Source: an uncultured Methanobrevibacter sp. (GTDB taxonomy: Archaea > Methanobacteriota > Methanobacteria > Methanobacteriales > Methanobacteriaceae). From it: a DNA stretch of 41,837 bases. The stretch covers positions 1 through 41,837 of the forward strand of contig NZ_CAMJUE010000012.1 in assembly GCF_946408925.1 (NCBI RefSeq). The letters are read 5' to 3'. The notes beneath the pieces are model-generated. The model searched no databases and had not been told where the DNA came from. It saw only the letters and a list, made by a program, of their open reading frames with translations. The translations under genes were made by a program, and so were the position numbers. Position 1 is the stretch's first letter. Every line of letters begins with the position of its first letter. Shown piece by piece: positions 23,478 through 33,200 of the stretch.

Positions 23478-24614
23478 GTTAAAATTAATCCTAAAGCACT
23501 GAAATGGGCCAGAATTGATTCAGGATATGATTATGAAAATTTACCGAATAAGATAAAACCCAAATTTGAAGAATGGGAATCTGGAAAATTAATGCCGGCA
23601 TGGAACCAATTATGCGACATAAGCAGATATTTTAAAAGGCCAACCGCTTTTTTCTTCAGAGAAAAATTTCCAAAACACATTAATCCAGAATTAATCGAAT
23701 ATAGAAAATCAGATAACTTAAATCTAAATAATATCTCCCCTGCATTAACAATTGGGATAATGGAAGTTATATCAAGAAGAGATACATTTCTTGAAATAAT
23801 GGGTGAAATGCACCGTCCTTTAACTTCATTTTCACAGTACCGACTAAATTCAGAAAATATTCCACAATTAAGCAGACATATTCGAGAGATTTTAAATGTT
23901 GATTTAACCGAACAAAAATCATGGCTTTACAACAATAATCGGAAAGATACACTCCATTACAACTTCCTTAACAAATGGAAAGAAATTTTAAGCTCAAAAC
24001 TGGGAGTTTTGGTTTTTGAAATACCTAAAGTGGACTTAAAGGAAATGAGAGCATTATGCATTTATTATGACAAACATCCCATCATACTGTTGAATGGTGC
24101 GGATTCTCCTAATGGAAGAATATTTTCTTTGTTTCATGAGTTAACACATTTGATAATAGGTGAAAGCGCCATATGTGATGTGGATAAAAATAATTCAAAG
24201 GAATGGTTATGTAACAATGTTGCAGCCGAATTTTTGGTTCCAAAAGAAGATTTGTTGAAAAATCCAATTGTTCTAAACAAAAATTCAAATGAGTGGAGTA
24301 AACAGGAATTGAAAGATTTGTCCAATGAATATGGTGTCAGTAAAGAATCTCTACTTTTAAGATTAATTCACACCGGTAAAGCTTATCCTAATTCATATGA
24401 GATTTTGAAAAAAGATTTTAAATTTAAATCAAATAAAAAAAGCTTTGGTGGAGGATCACCAGTTTTAAATCAGATTAAATATCATGGAACACTGTATTCA
24501 CGTTTGATGCTGAATGCTTATGAAAATGGCGTTATTTCAAGTGTTGAATTTTCACAAAACATCAATTTGAGATTAAAGCATGTTGATGAATTGACCGAAC
24601 AGTTATTCATGTGA
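23478..24614 (+). CDS. XRE-HTH plus ImmA/IrrE metallopeptidase, non-standard start
   Basis: The frame encodes an XRE-type helix-turn-helix (KINPKALKWARIDSG to EEWESGKLMPAWNQL) followed by YFKRPTAFFF, then an ImmA/IrrE zinc peptidase with HELTH in FSLFHELTHLIIG and a downstream NVAAEFLVP helix. This matches antitoxin/regulator proteins that pair with DUF4411 or other toxins. The homologous N-terminus lies upstream of the first ATG (23592), but the frame back to the stop at 23448 has no ATG, GTG or TTG. The best position is GTT at 23478, 4 nt after GAGGGG. Either a rare start codon is used or the start has mutated; from the ATG alone a product would lack half the HTH. Confidence 0.8.
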   Translation, partial: VKINPKALKWARIDSGYDYENLPNKIKPKFEEWESGKLMPAWNQLCDISRYFKRPTAFFFREKFPKHINPELIEYRKSDNLNLNNISPALTIGIMEVISRRDTFLEIMGEMHRPLTSFSQYRLNSENIPQLSRHIREILNVDLTEQKSWLYNNNRKDTLHYNFLNKWKEILSSKLGVLVFEIPKVDLKEMRALCIYYDKHPIILLNGADSPNGRIFSLFHELTHLIIGESAICDVDKNNSKEWLCNNVAAEFLVPKEDLLKNPIVLNKNSNEWSKQELKDLSNEYGVSKESLLLRLIHTGKAYPNSYEILKKDFKFKSNKKSFGGGSPVLNQIKYHGTLYSRLMLNAYENGVISSVEFSQNINLRLKHVDELTEQLFM

Positions 24615-24618
24615 TTAT

Positions 24619-25097
24619 ATGGAAACATTTGTTTTTGATACTATATCATTATAGATTTGAAATACTATAATCCTCTGATTTTTAAATCATTATGGAGTAA
24701 TATTTATTGCATGCTTGAAAATAATACAATATACTCCGTTCCTGAAGTTCACAATGAATTATCAAAAACCGAGGATGCATTGAATGAAAAATGGGAAAAT
24801 ATTGATGAGGAATACAGATTTTTTGTTGATTTATCTAACAAAAGAAACTCCATGGATTATTGGAATGCAATGCACAAGTTAGAGTCATTTGAAATTTTCC
24901 AAAAATATGGTGAAAATAAACCTTATTGGGCAGATCCCTACCTTATTTCAACAGCCATGGTTGACGGCAGCACTGTCGTAACAAATGAAACTGTCCACAG
25001 ACCACCTAAACGAAATATTCCTTATGTTTGCAAGGAATTGGACATTCCGTGCATGACTTTTGATGAATTCATGATTCATAATGGTTGGCAGTGGTAA
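24619..25097 (+). pseudogene. DUF4411 (PIN-like) gene with a frameshift
   Basis: The start at 24619 has GTGAT overlapping the TGA of the upstream peptidase gene and reads METFVFDTISL before a TAG at 24652. From 24654 another frame reads DLKYYNPLIFKSLWSNIYCM and continues to 25097 with DUF4411 features (VHNELSKTEDALNEKW, YWADPYLISTA, VVTNETV, IPCMTFDEF). The two halves fit one protein, FVFDTISL-I-DLKYYNP, if one base is restored near 24652. The N-terminal Asp of the PIN-like nuclease is thus separated from the rest. It is either a pseudogenised toxin, a sequencing error, or a phase-variable site; a TTG at 24657 could start a truncated product. Confidence 0.75.
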
Positions 25098-25107
25098 AAA
25101 AACGGAT

Positions 25108-26640
25108 TTAATGAGGTAAAGGAATATTCTCACTTTCCACAATAACTTCAACAACCAGCGGTCCGGTTAAATCTCTATCCAATACCAATTCAAGGTCATC
25201 CAGATTATCGGCACGTATTGCATCAATGCCATAACTTGAAGCCAGCTTTACAAAATCCGGGTTTTTTAATTCAACCTGATATGACTCCATGTCATAGAAT
25301 TCTTCCTGCCATTGCCTTATGATTCCGTATTCGGAGTTGTTTAAGATAAATACTATTACATCCAAATCCTGCTCTTTAAGGGTTGCAAGCTCCTGAAGGT
25401 TCATCTGGAAATCCCCGTCACCGTTTATGACGATTATCTTTTCATCAGCTGCAAGGGATGCTCCTATTGCTGCTGGAAGTCCATATCCCATTGGAGCCAT
25501 TGCCCCTGAAAACAAGAGCTGTCTTGGCCTTGATGATTTTTTTAAAAGTGTTGTCCATGTGGTGTGTGAACCCGCATCGGATACGACAATATTATCTGAA
25601 AACTTCTCAAGAATGCATTTGATTGCAGCTTGAGGCTTGCCTTCACTGTCCAATCCTTCAAGATTGTATGAATCATCGATTTTTAAGATATCACTCATCC
25701 AGTCAGCATTTTTGAATTTAATTTCTGAAAGGAAATCCTCGACTTTTCCGTGAATCGGATAGTCCCCCAGCAAAACATCCCGGTTTATGTTTACATGTAT
25801 GAAATTATCCGGGATTTCAGGCAATGTCCTTTCGCTTGCCTTTATTCCGAGTCCGATTATGCAGTCGGCATTTTCAAATGCATATCTTGCCCTTGGATTT
25901 GCACGTATTCCGCACAGTCCCAGATTCAACGGATTATCCTCTGAAACTGTTCCTTTCCCATGAAATGTGGTTGTTACTGGAATATTGTATTTATTTACCA
26001 GTGTTTCTATCTTTTGAGCCTGACTTATTGCACCGGCACCTAATATAAGAAGAGGTTTTTCGCAGCTGTCGATTAAATCCTGTGCCCTTGAAATGTTTGA
26101 CAGGTCATCTTCACACAGATAGCACAAATCAAAGTCATCAAAATCCTCACTTAAAAGAACATCTTTAGCAAGGTTAATGTGAATGGGTCCTTTCGGATTG
26201 TTTTTAAGTTCATATATTGCTGCTCGAAGGATGTAGATTGCTTCAGTGCCGTTTAATGGATTGTATGATGATTGTGTTATGTGTTTGAATATTTCACTTT
26301 GAGGTGTTGTTTGAAAATGGTCAGTTCCCCTGTATTTCAGTTCATTATCACCGGTTAACAGTAAAATAGGTATATTGTCCTTGTATGCTGTTGCAACTGC
26401 CATGACGGTGTTTAGTGCTCCGGGTGATGCTGTTGTAATTGAGACTCCGATTTTACCGCTGGACCTTGTGTACCCGTCCGCCGCATGAGCAGCAGCCTGT
26501 TCATGACGTGTCAGAATATGATTTACATGAGACTCAGACAATGCCCTGTATAACGGCATTATCTGCTCGCCCGGAACTCCGAAAACATTTAGTATGCCTT
26601 CCTCTTCAAGGATTTCAACAATTTTATCGGCAACATTCAC
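25108..26640 (-). CDS. Thiamine-pyrophosphate enzyme, acetolactate synthase-like
   Basis: The 510-residue TPP-dependent enzyme has all three domains: the N-terminal pyrimidine-binding domain with catalytic Glu E47 (TRHEQAAAHAADGY), a central domain (LLILGAGAISQ) and a C-terminal pyrophosphate domain with GDGDFQMNLQELATL and NNSEYG. It is shorter than biosynthetic IlvB and no small regulatory subunit is nearby, so it may be a paralogue with another 2-keto acid substrate. Start is GTG, overlapping the stop of the upstream dUTPase-like gene by 4 nt (GTGA), so translation is coupled. Confidence 0.85.
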   Translation of the reverse strand: MNVADKIVEILEEEGILNVFGVPGEQIMPLYRALSESHVNHILTRHEQAAAHAADGYTRSSGKIGVSITTASPGALNTVMAVATAYKDNIPILLLTGDNELKYRGTDHFQTTPQSEIFKHITQSSYNPLNGTEAIYILRAAIYELKNNPKGPIHINLAKDVLLSEDFDDFDLCYLCEDDLSNISRAQDLIDSCEKPLLILGAGAISQAQKIETLVNKYNIPVTTTFHGKGTVSEDNPLNLGLCGIRANPRARYAFENADCIIGLGIKASERTLPEIPDNFIHVNINRDVLLGDYPIHGKVEDFLSEIKFKNADWMSDILKIDDSYNLEGLDSEGKPQAAIKCILEKFSDNIVVSDAGSHTTWTTLLKKSSRPRQLLFSGAMAPMGYGLPAAIGASLAADEKIIVINGDGDFQMNLQELATLKEQDLDVIVFILNNSEYGIIRQWQEEFYDMESYQVELKNPDFVKLASSYGIDAIRADNLDDLELVLDRDLTGPLVVEVIVESENIPLPH

Positions 26641-27095
26641 TCTTCCACTTCCTGATATGATCCGTTATACTCTCCTGAGCCTTCAACCGGAAACACAACT
26701 GCCTGAGCTATTCTGTCACCGGATTTTATCTTATATTCAAATTCTCCATGATTATAAACCATAAACATCAGTGTTCCGTAAAAACCGGGGTCTCCCACTG
26801 CAGTTTGAACTGAAACAAATGATCTTAAAAGTGTTGAGCGAGGAAGATAGAGCATTGTGTAGCCTTTAGGTATTTTAATTTTCCTTTTAATGCTTGCAAG
26901 ATAAGCAGTGTGTGGCTTTAGAGTATATACATCCCCCTCCAATTCTTCAATTTCAGGCAGAATTTTCTCATTGTCAATCAGAGAGCCTGCACTTTTTTGC
27001 ACATAGATTTTATCCAATTCCAAATCGATTCCTGAAGGCTGAACCAGATCCTTAAAATCCGGAAACAGTTTAACGAGTTCTTTTTCACCGAGCAT
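26637..27095 (-). CDS. dUTPase/dCTP deaminase family protein
   Basis: The 152-residue protein has the trimeric dUTPase/Dcd fold: QPSGIDLELDKIY, LPRSTLLRS, TAVGDPGFYGTLMF and GDRIAQAVVFPV. The dCTP deaminase glutamate expected after PGFxG (LELxN) is replaced (TLMFMVYN), which favours dUTP diphosphatase over deaminase activity; this is inference. It would keep uracil out of DNA and supply dUMP. AGGATTTGAT precedes the ATG. It shares a transcript with the TPP enzyme gene, an unusual partner. Confidence 0.8.
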   Translation of the reverse strand: MLGEKELVKLFPDFKDLVQPSGIDLELDKIYVQKSAGSLIDNEKILPEIEELEGDVYTLKPHTAYLASIKRKIKIPKGYTMLYLPRSTLLRSFVSVQTAVGDPGFYGTLMFMVYNHGEFEYKIKSGDRIAQAVVFPVEGSGEYNGSYQEVEE

Positions 27096-27159
27096 CTTAT
27101 CAAATCCTATACTAAATTATTTATCTAAATTAGTTAATATAATTAAATGGTGATAAAAA

Positions 27160-27348
27160 ATGCCTGTAATAACTATTGCTGGAAACCCGAATATAAGTAT
27201 TGAAGATAAAAGAGAAATGGTTAAAAAAGTATCCGAGACTGTTGCTGAAGCATACGGTTTGCCGATTGAGGCTATAACTGTACTGGTTCAGGCTTACGAA
27301 AAAGACAGTATTGGCGTGGCCGGTGAACTTTTAAGCGACAGAGAGTAA
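27160..27348 (+). CDS. 4-oxalocrotonate tautomerase family protein
   Basis: A 62-residue protein starting MPVITIAG, with Pro1 (after Met removal) as the catalytic general base of the tautomerase superfamily, a helix (IEDKREMVKKVSETVAEAYG) and a second strand (ITVLVQAYEKDSIGVAGEL). Length equals the family norm. The archaeal substrate is unknown. GGTGAT lies 6 nt before the ATG. Divergent from the dUTPase-like gene. Confidence 0.88.
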   Translation: MPVITIAGNPNISIEDKREMVKKVSETVAEAYGLPIEAITVLVQAYEKDSIGVAGELLSDRE

Positions 27349-27357
27349 ACACCATTA

Positions 27358-27394
27358 GGGGAGCTAGATTAAAAAAGCTCCCGCTTAATTTTAA
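27358..27394. terminator. Hairpin between convergent genes
   Basis: GGGAGCT (27359-27365) pairs with AGCTCCC (27376-27382), followed by GCTTAATTTT. It lies between the tautomerase stop and the convergent unknown gene. Confidence 0.5.
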
Positions 27395-27404
27395 ACAAAA
27401 CTTA

Positions 27405-28331
27405 TCATTTAACATTATATTTATGATTATCCTCATTTTTACTTATTAATCCCATCTCAACAAGTTCATCAAGGTTTTTCCGGATTTTTTCATCGAAATT
27501 CCCTGATTTGAAGCGTATCAGTGATTTTTTAATCTCATCAAATGTTGAGTCATTCACAGCATCATATACGCTTTTTTGAAATGGAGTTAAGTTAAATATA
27601 ACATCATTCAACGGATTTTCAGTGTTTTTAAAGCTCCAGACATCATCCTGTGCCTTAACGTTGAATCTTGCTTCCAGCTCTTCAACCTTATCAGTTAATT
27701 CGTGAAGATTGGAGTGTTGGGCCAAACCTAATTTGTGCTTTGTGATTTTTGCGAGAAATTCGCTATGGCATTCATCAATATCAATGTCTGATTTGCTTTT
27801 GAATGTGTTTAAAACATATACCTTATCATCTATCACTTCAATGACCCTGTAATCATCAGTTTCATCGCAATACTGGATTTGTGAGAATGAATTTACATTC
27901 CAACTGTTTTCAAGAAGATGATTTCTTACAAATTCCGCATCATCAAGACAGTCGTAGTATCCGAAAATATAGTCATCACCGGCGATTCTTTTTTTAATGA
28001 TGAATGTATCGAAGATTTTTGAGATGTTGAGACCGTATTTTGAATCGTTTGGATTTCTAAGATGTTTCAGGTAGAGTTTTTCGATTGTTTCATGAGCCGG
28101 CAGCTGTTTGAATTTTCCCAAACACTGCAGTTTGCCATCAATGACTTTTATGATGAGATAATCATCCTCAAATTGATATGTTTCCCTGATTGATTCCAAA
28201 TTCCAATCATTGCAGATTAATTCATCCCTTATGAATTTAGCAACATCAATTGAGTTGAATTTGCCATAGTTTTTGGAATTCTTAACTATCATATAGGAGC
28301 TTTTATTTTTTCTTATGTATTTTTCAGACAT
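27405..28331 (-). CDS. Unknown protein with two N-terminal repeats and a C-terminal helical domain
   Basis: A 308-residue soluble protein. Two tandem copies of a roughly 100-residue unit are visible: SYMIVKNSKNYGKFNSIDVA..FIRDEL..NDWNLESI and TFIIKKRIAGDDYIFGYYDC..EFVRNHL..NSWNVNSF. Each is followed by YxxDDYxxIxVIDxKxxxLxxF. The three-strand-plus-helix pattern recalls AP2-like DNA-binding domains seen in methanogen proteins. A coiled coil follows (LHELTDKVEELEARF), then a possible winged helix (LTPFQKSVYDAVNDS..DELVEMGLISKN). A DNA-binding role is plausible but unproven. Confidence 0.75.
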   Translation of the reverse strand: MSEKYIRKNKSSYMIVKNSKNYGKFNSIDVAKFIRDELICNDWNLESIRETYQFEDDYLIIKVIDGKLQCLGKFKQLPAHETIEKLYLKHLRNPNDSKYGLNISKIFDTFIIKKRIAGDDYIFGYYDCLDDAEFVRNHLLENSWNVNSFSQIQYCDETDDYRVIEVIDDKVYVLNTFKSKSDIDIDECHSEFLAKITKHKLGLAQHSNLHELTDKVEELEARFNVKAQDDVWSFKNTENPLNDVIFNLTPFQKSVYDAVNDSTFDEIKKSLIRFKSGNFDEKIRKNLDELVEMGLISKNEDNHKYNVK

Positions 28332-28440
28332 TGAAGATAGTTTGTTTTTAAAAATAGATATAGTTAATCAAATTCACCGCCCTCAGTCCAATGAAATTGA
28401 AATTCAATTAAATGATTTAAAGACTAAATTAAATCGATAG
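28315..28440 (+). CDS. Possible 41-residue ORF, doubtful
   Basis: ATG at 28315 opens a frame MYFSDIEDSLFLKIDIVNQI with a charged helical end (NEIEIQLNDLKTKLNR) and a TAG at 28440. It begins antisense to the first codons of the unknown 308-residue gene. Composition looks protein-like, perhaps the end of a lost gene; GGAG lies rather far (about 14 nt) upstream. Confidence 0.2.
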   Translation: MYFSDIEDSLFLKIDIVNQIHRPQSNEIEIQLNDLKTKLNR

Positions 28441-28529
28441 TTACATATGAAAACTATTAAAAATTTAACTTGAAAATTAAGTAAAATGAAATACTATTAA
28501 AATAAGCAAAAAAGATAAGGAGTAATCCC

Positions 28530-29831
28530 CTATCTTTTAACTTTAACAGTGTATTTTACAGTATCTTTCAGGTAAGTTGCCTGATAGGTTACCTTTTTGC
28601 CAACTCTGAGTTTTTTCAAGATTTTTTTGGCAATGACAACTTTTGCAACACCCTTCTTATCGGTTTTCGCCGTGTATCCTTTGCCGTTGAATTTGAATTT
28701 GATTTTTTTGTTTGCAACTGCCTTGCCGGCGATCTTAACAGTGGAAGTTAAAACAAGTTTTTTACCTGATTTTTTAACTTTGACTGCTTTTAAGGATACG
28801 ATATGTTTTACAGTTAATTTTTTAGATACGGTTTTTCCCAAAGCTTCAACAGTAATCATATAAGTTCCCGGAGCCTGAAATACTTTAAACTTAGCAATAC
28901 CTTTATTATTGGTTGTTATTTCAGTGATTTCTTCACCATTGAATTTGAATGTTACTTTCTTTCCTTTAAGCGGTTTTCCATCAAATCCATAGACTTTTGC
29001 GGAGAAATATCCTGATGTGTAATATGTTTGATAATCTTTCACAACAATCTTTGCCAAACTGGGAAGCACCTTGAATGTTGCACTGGCCGTTACCGGTGCA
29101 AATTTCACAGACTGATTGAGAATTACATAAATTGTCTGTTTACCGACATTTAAATTTGTTAAAGTCATTCTACCCGCTCCATTTAAGAAAAATATTGAAT
29201 AGGTATTTGCAGATGTTTTTACAAGTCCCTTTTCAGTTACGGTATCATTGAATACGATATATGCCACCCCATTCTGCCCGAAGTAAAAATCATCAACTTT
29301 AATGGATACATCAAGAAGCAATTTTGGAAGCACCTTAAATGAAACGACTTTAGACATGTCTTTGAATTTATCATTTCCGTTAAAGTAAACAGTATAGTTA
29401 TACTCCCCCTCATCTAAATTGCCGAAAGTGAAAGTGACCTTGTCACCTTCGAAAAAGCTACGATAGTTATTATTTTCTTTAATTTTGATGTCATTAATGA
29501 TTTCGGAATTGGTCACAACCGCAATGTTTATTTGCTGACCCTTATAAACTTCGTCATTTTCAATGCTAACATCAAAATCAGGTTCAGTTTTCTCAGGTTC
29601 AACATTTTCGGACACATTACCAAGTTTCATGTCAATTTCATTTGTAGATTCGGCCAGATTTTGACTTTCATCAACTTTAGAAAGTGAATCTGTTTCTTTA
29701 ACTGCTAATTCTAATGACTCAGTATCCTCATCATCAACTGCAAGCTCATCAATATCTCCTGATGCACTGACAGCTCCAATCGTTAAAACAGCCAGCATCA
29801 GACTGATTATTATCAAATGTTTTATCTTCAT
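28530..29831 (-). CDS. Adhesin-like exported protein, 433 residues
   Basis: Signal peptide MKIKHLIIISLMLAVLTIG followed by AVSAS. An acidic propeptide-like stretch (SLSKVDESQNLAE) is nearly identical to that of the next upstream gene. Then come about three Ig-like beta-sandwich modules (YKGQQINIAVVTNSE, YFGQNGVAYIVFND) and a basic C-terminal pair of Big/Ig-like modules (KGKKVTFKFNG, NKKIKFKFNGKGYTAKT) ending in YQATYLKDTVKYTVKVKR. No LPXTG or transmembrane anchor is present; the lysine-rich end may hold the protein on the pseudomurein wall (inference). It is the shortest of four tandem paralogues. Confidence 0.85.
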   Translation of the reverse strand: MKIKHLIIISLMLAVLTIGAVSASGDIDELAVDDEDTESLELAVKETDSLSKVDESQNLAESTNEIDMKLGNVSENVEPEKTEPDFDVSIENDEVYKGQQINIAVVTNSEIINDIKIKENNNYRSFFEGDKVTFTFGNLDEGEYNYTVYFNGNDKFKDMSKVVSFKVLPKLLLDVSIKVDDFYFGQNGVAYIVFNDTVTEKGLVKTSANTYSIFFLNGAGRMTLTNLNVGKQTIYVILNQSVKFAPVTASATFKVLPSLAKIVVKDYQTYYTSGYFSAKVYGFDGKPLKGKKVTFKFNGEEITEITTNNKGIAKFKVFQAPGTYMITVEALGKTVSKKLTVKHIVSLKAVKVKKSGKKLVLTSTVKIAGKAVANKKIKFKFNGKGYTAKTDKKGVAKVVIAKKILKKLRVGKKVTYQATYLKDTVKYTVKVKR

Positions 29832-29849
29832 AATTACTCAGACCCATAT

Positions 29850-30245
29850 TAATTTTTAAAAAAAATAGAAAAAATAAGTAAAATTAATTACTTATCTTTT
29901 AACTTTAACAGTATATTTTACAGTATCTTTCAGGTAAGTTGCCTGATAGGTTACCTTTTTACCCGCTTTAAGTTTTTTGAGGACATTTTTCTTGATGGTG
30001 AATTTGGCCACACCTTTACTGCTGGTTTTGGCAGTGTATCTTTTGCCCTTGAACTTGAGGGTGATCTTTTTACTTTTAAGATATTTGCCGTTTACTTTGG
30101 ACAATGTCACTTTAATGACAAGCTTTTTAGCTGAGCGTTTTACTTTAACCTTCTGGAGTTTTAAAACGTGTTTTACGGTTAATTTTTTAGTGACAGTTTT
30201 ACCTAAAGCTTCAGCTGTAATCTTATATGTTCCAGGAATTTGCAC
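29850..30245 (-). repeat. 396-bp perfect repeat, copy 1
   Basis: Identical base for base to 33689-34084 (offset 3,839). It covers the last 118 or so codons of the 1,211-residue adhesin plus about 42 bp of 3' flank with poly-T on the minus strand. Sequence on both sides differs. Confidence 0.93.
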
Positions 30246-33200
30246 TACCTTATATGTGGCTATTCCATTAACGGTTTTTACAGATCCAACCTGTTTACCA
30301 TTTATTTTAAAGACAACCTGAACGCCGTTTGCCAATTTGCCATCGGTTCCGTAAACAGTTACAGAATACCTGCTTCCAGCAGTGTATAAAGCAGTCAAAT
30401 CATTAGCAATTATTTTAGCCGGAACTGAGTCAACAACATTGATTGTTTTATTTGCTGATGATTTAAAATTATATTCGTCACCACTATAGTTAGCAACGAT
30501 TACATGTTGACCGACAGATAAATTTTCAATGATTAAAGTTGCCACACCATTGTTTACAGGCACTAACTTACTATTACCATTGTCGATTTTAACAAACAGA
30601 TAGCCATTAGCATTTTTTGGAAGTTCAAAAGTGATTAATGATTTTTTACTATCTCCAGTGTTTGAAATAATGATTGGAATATCCATATTTACTACTCTGA
30701 CATTAAAATCATGATCAGTAAATTTACCATATTTTTCATCTTCATACACAACTCTTAACACATGAAAACCTGCTAATTGATTTAAAGACAGTATATTATT
30801 GGAACCGTTCACCTTTTGTGTAAATAGCAAAGAGCCATCCTCATAAACAGACACATTACCATTAGCATCATTTGGAAGATTTAAAGGAATTTCATTACCA
30901 TAATTGACATCATAAGGGATTCCACACTCAAACACTACATCAACAGTATAATCCAACCGTTCAAAACCATCTTTATCGATATGCCAAAAGTTTATTTCAT
31001 AGTCATCTCCGGTGTAATTAAGTATAAAGAAATGTCTGCCTTCAGAGGCATACGGCAATGTGAAGTTAATTATTCCATTTACCGGAGCAATATTTTGTTT
31101 ACCGAAATTTTCACCAAGATCAATAGTGATATTACCGGTGGAATTTTTTGGAAGTTCAAAGTATAAAACTGAATGTTGACCCGGACCTATAGTTGACTCA
31201 TAAGAAGGATAAACATTAACATCAAAACCATGACCTAACCCCATAACATCATAATCATTGCCAGTGTAGCTTGCACTAATATAATGAGAACCCGGTGCAA
31301 TTTCTTTAAAAGTTAAATTTGCTTTACCATTAATTAATTGAGAATTATATACTAATTTCCCATCAAGATTTATTGTTAAATTTCCGGTTGCATTGCTCGG
31401 TAAATTTAAATTAACAATTAAATCATCATTAACTTGTGTAGGAAAAATCTTTTTGATTGAATATCCTGAAACTTTAAATGTAATGTTAATGGAATCTGTA
31501 AATAAACGAGAATTGTCTTTATAAGATATAAATGCAGTATATTCGCCTTCAGGCAAATCATTTAAAATTAAATGAGCCCTATTATCATTTTTAACTTCAA
31601 TGGAATAATTTCTATCATTAATTTTGACATTTACATTACCTGTTGAATCATAAGGCAAATAAATATAAAATACTATATCATCTTCATAATAATAAGAATT
31701 TGGAAACTCCTGATCCCAATGATAATTCGACATCAATGCTGAAATATGATAATTAACCGTCATATTACCTTTTTTAGAAAATGAAGGATAATTACCATCA
31801 TATTTAACTTCAATTTCATGTGTGCCTGCAGTTAAATCATTAAGGTGCATAAAAATATTCTCATTTTGCAAAAACTGAAAGTCATATTCTATACCATCCA
31901 CAAATACTGTAACTCCACCAGTTACATCTTCATACCTTGTAATTCCAATATAAATTTCGTTTTGATATCGGCTATTAAACTCTTCAGGAATATCCATATC
32001 AATATAATCTACATTAAAAACCCCTACAATAGGTTGTACTTTATAATAATTATCATCATCCTGATATTCAATCCTGAACGTATGATTACCCATATTTAAT
32101 GAATCTGTATATAAATACAAATTATAATCAATATAATAATCCACATAGTTTTTTTCTTTTAAAACATCATCAACATATATATAGAATGTTCCTTTTAATT
32201 TGGAAATATCATCGTTTAAATAAAAATAAAGTAAATTTCCTTTAACTACATTTTTAGGAGCATATAAAAATACATCAATATTAGGGTCATCTTCATTAAT
32301 TGCTACATACTTATCATCGCAAAATGTATAATTTCCACAGGTATAATTGAAATTAATAAATCCTTCAGATTTTGGAGCAATAATTGTTATAATTCCACTG
32401 GCAGAATCATTATTATAAAATTCACCATCATCATTTTTAACTATTAACCTACCAGAGGTATTTGTTGGCAATGTTACTACAATAGTGAAATTATCATTTT
32501 GTGAGTATACATATTTAGGAATTTCAATTTTAGGAATTATTTCAATTTGAAACTCCTTATTTTCAACAGCATAGTCTTTACCGGTATAGGTAGCGCTCAA
32601 TGTATATTTACCAATGGAAAAATCATTAAATGGGACAACTGCTTTTCCATTTTCCAGTTTAATGTTTTTATAAAGTTCCCCGTTGCAAGTGACAGATAAA
32701 TTACCCTGACTCAAATTTGGTAAAAATAAAGTTATATTAATATTTGAATCACCATACTCATAGGCACCATCAGGACCTGCAATTTCTGGTTTACAGATAA
32801 ATGAATCTTGAACTGTTTTTTCTTTAAAATCACATAATGAATATGGTTCAAAGTGTAATGTTACATTATTTACTCCCAAATCCAACTCTTGAGCCGGTAT
32901 AATTGAGCCCAACCAGTCACCATAATTATACACTTTATCTTTATAAGTAACAGTTATATATCCATCAGCAGCGCTCGGAATCTCAATATTAAGTTTGAAG
33001 TCATAACCGAATATTGCCGGTTGAGTTGAGTCAACTGCAAAATCATAATCATCAACAAGGAAAGTGTAGTTTAATAATTTATTTGAATAATTTCCATTGC
33101 CCAAATATTCTATAAACAGCTTATGTTCTCCAAAATCATAAGTTATATTATCCGGACTTGAATATTCTTTTTCAAATATTCCATTCACTTTATATTCCCT

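Noticed and set aside
26637-27095. Naming the gene dcd (dCTP deaminase) outright
   Set aside because: The catalytic glutamate expected in the motif after PGFxG is missing, so dUTPase activity is more likely and no symbol is given.
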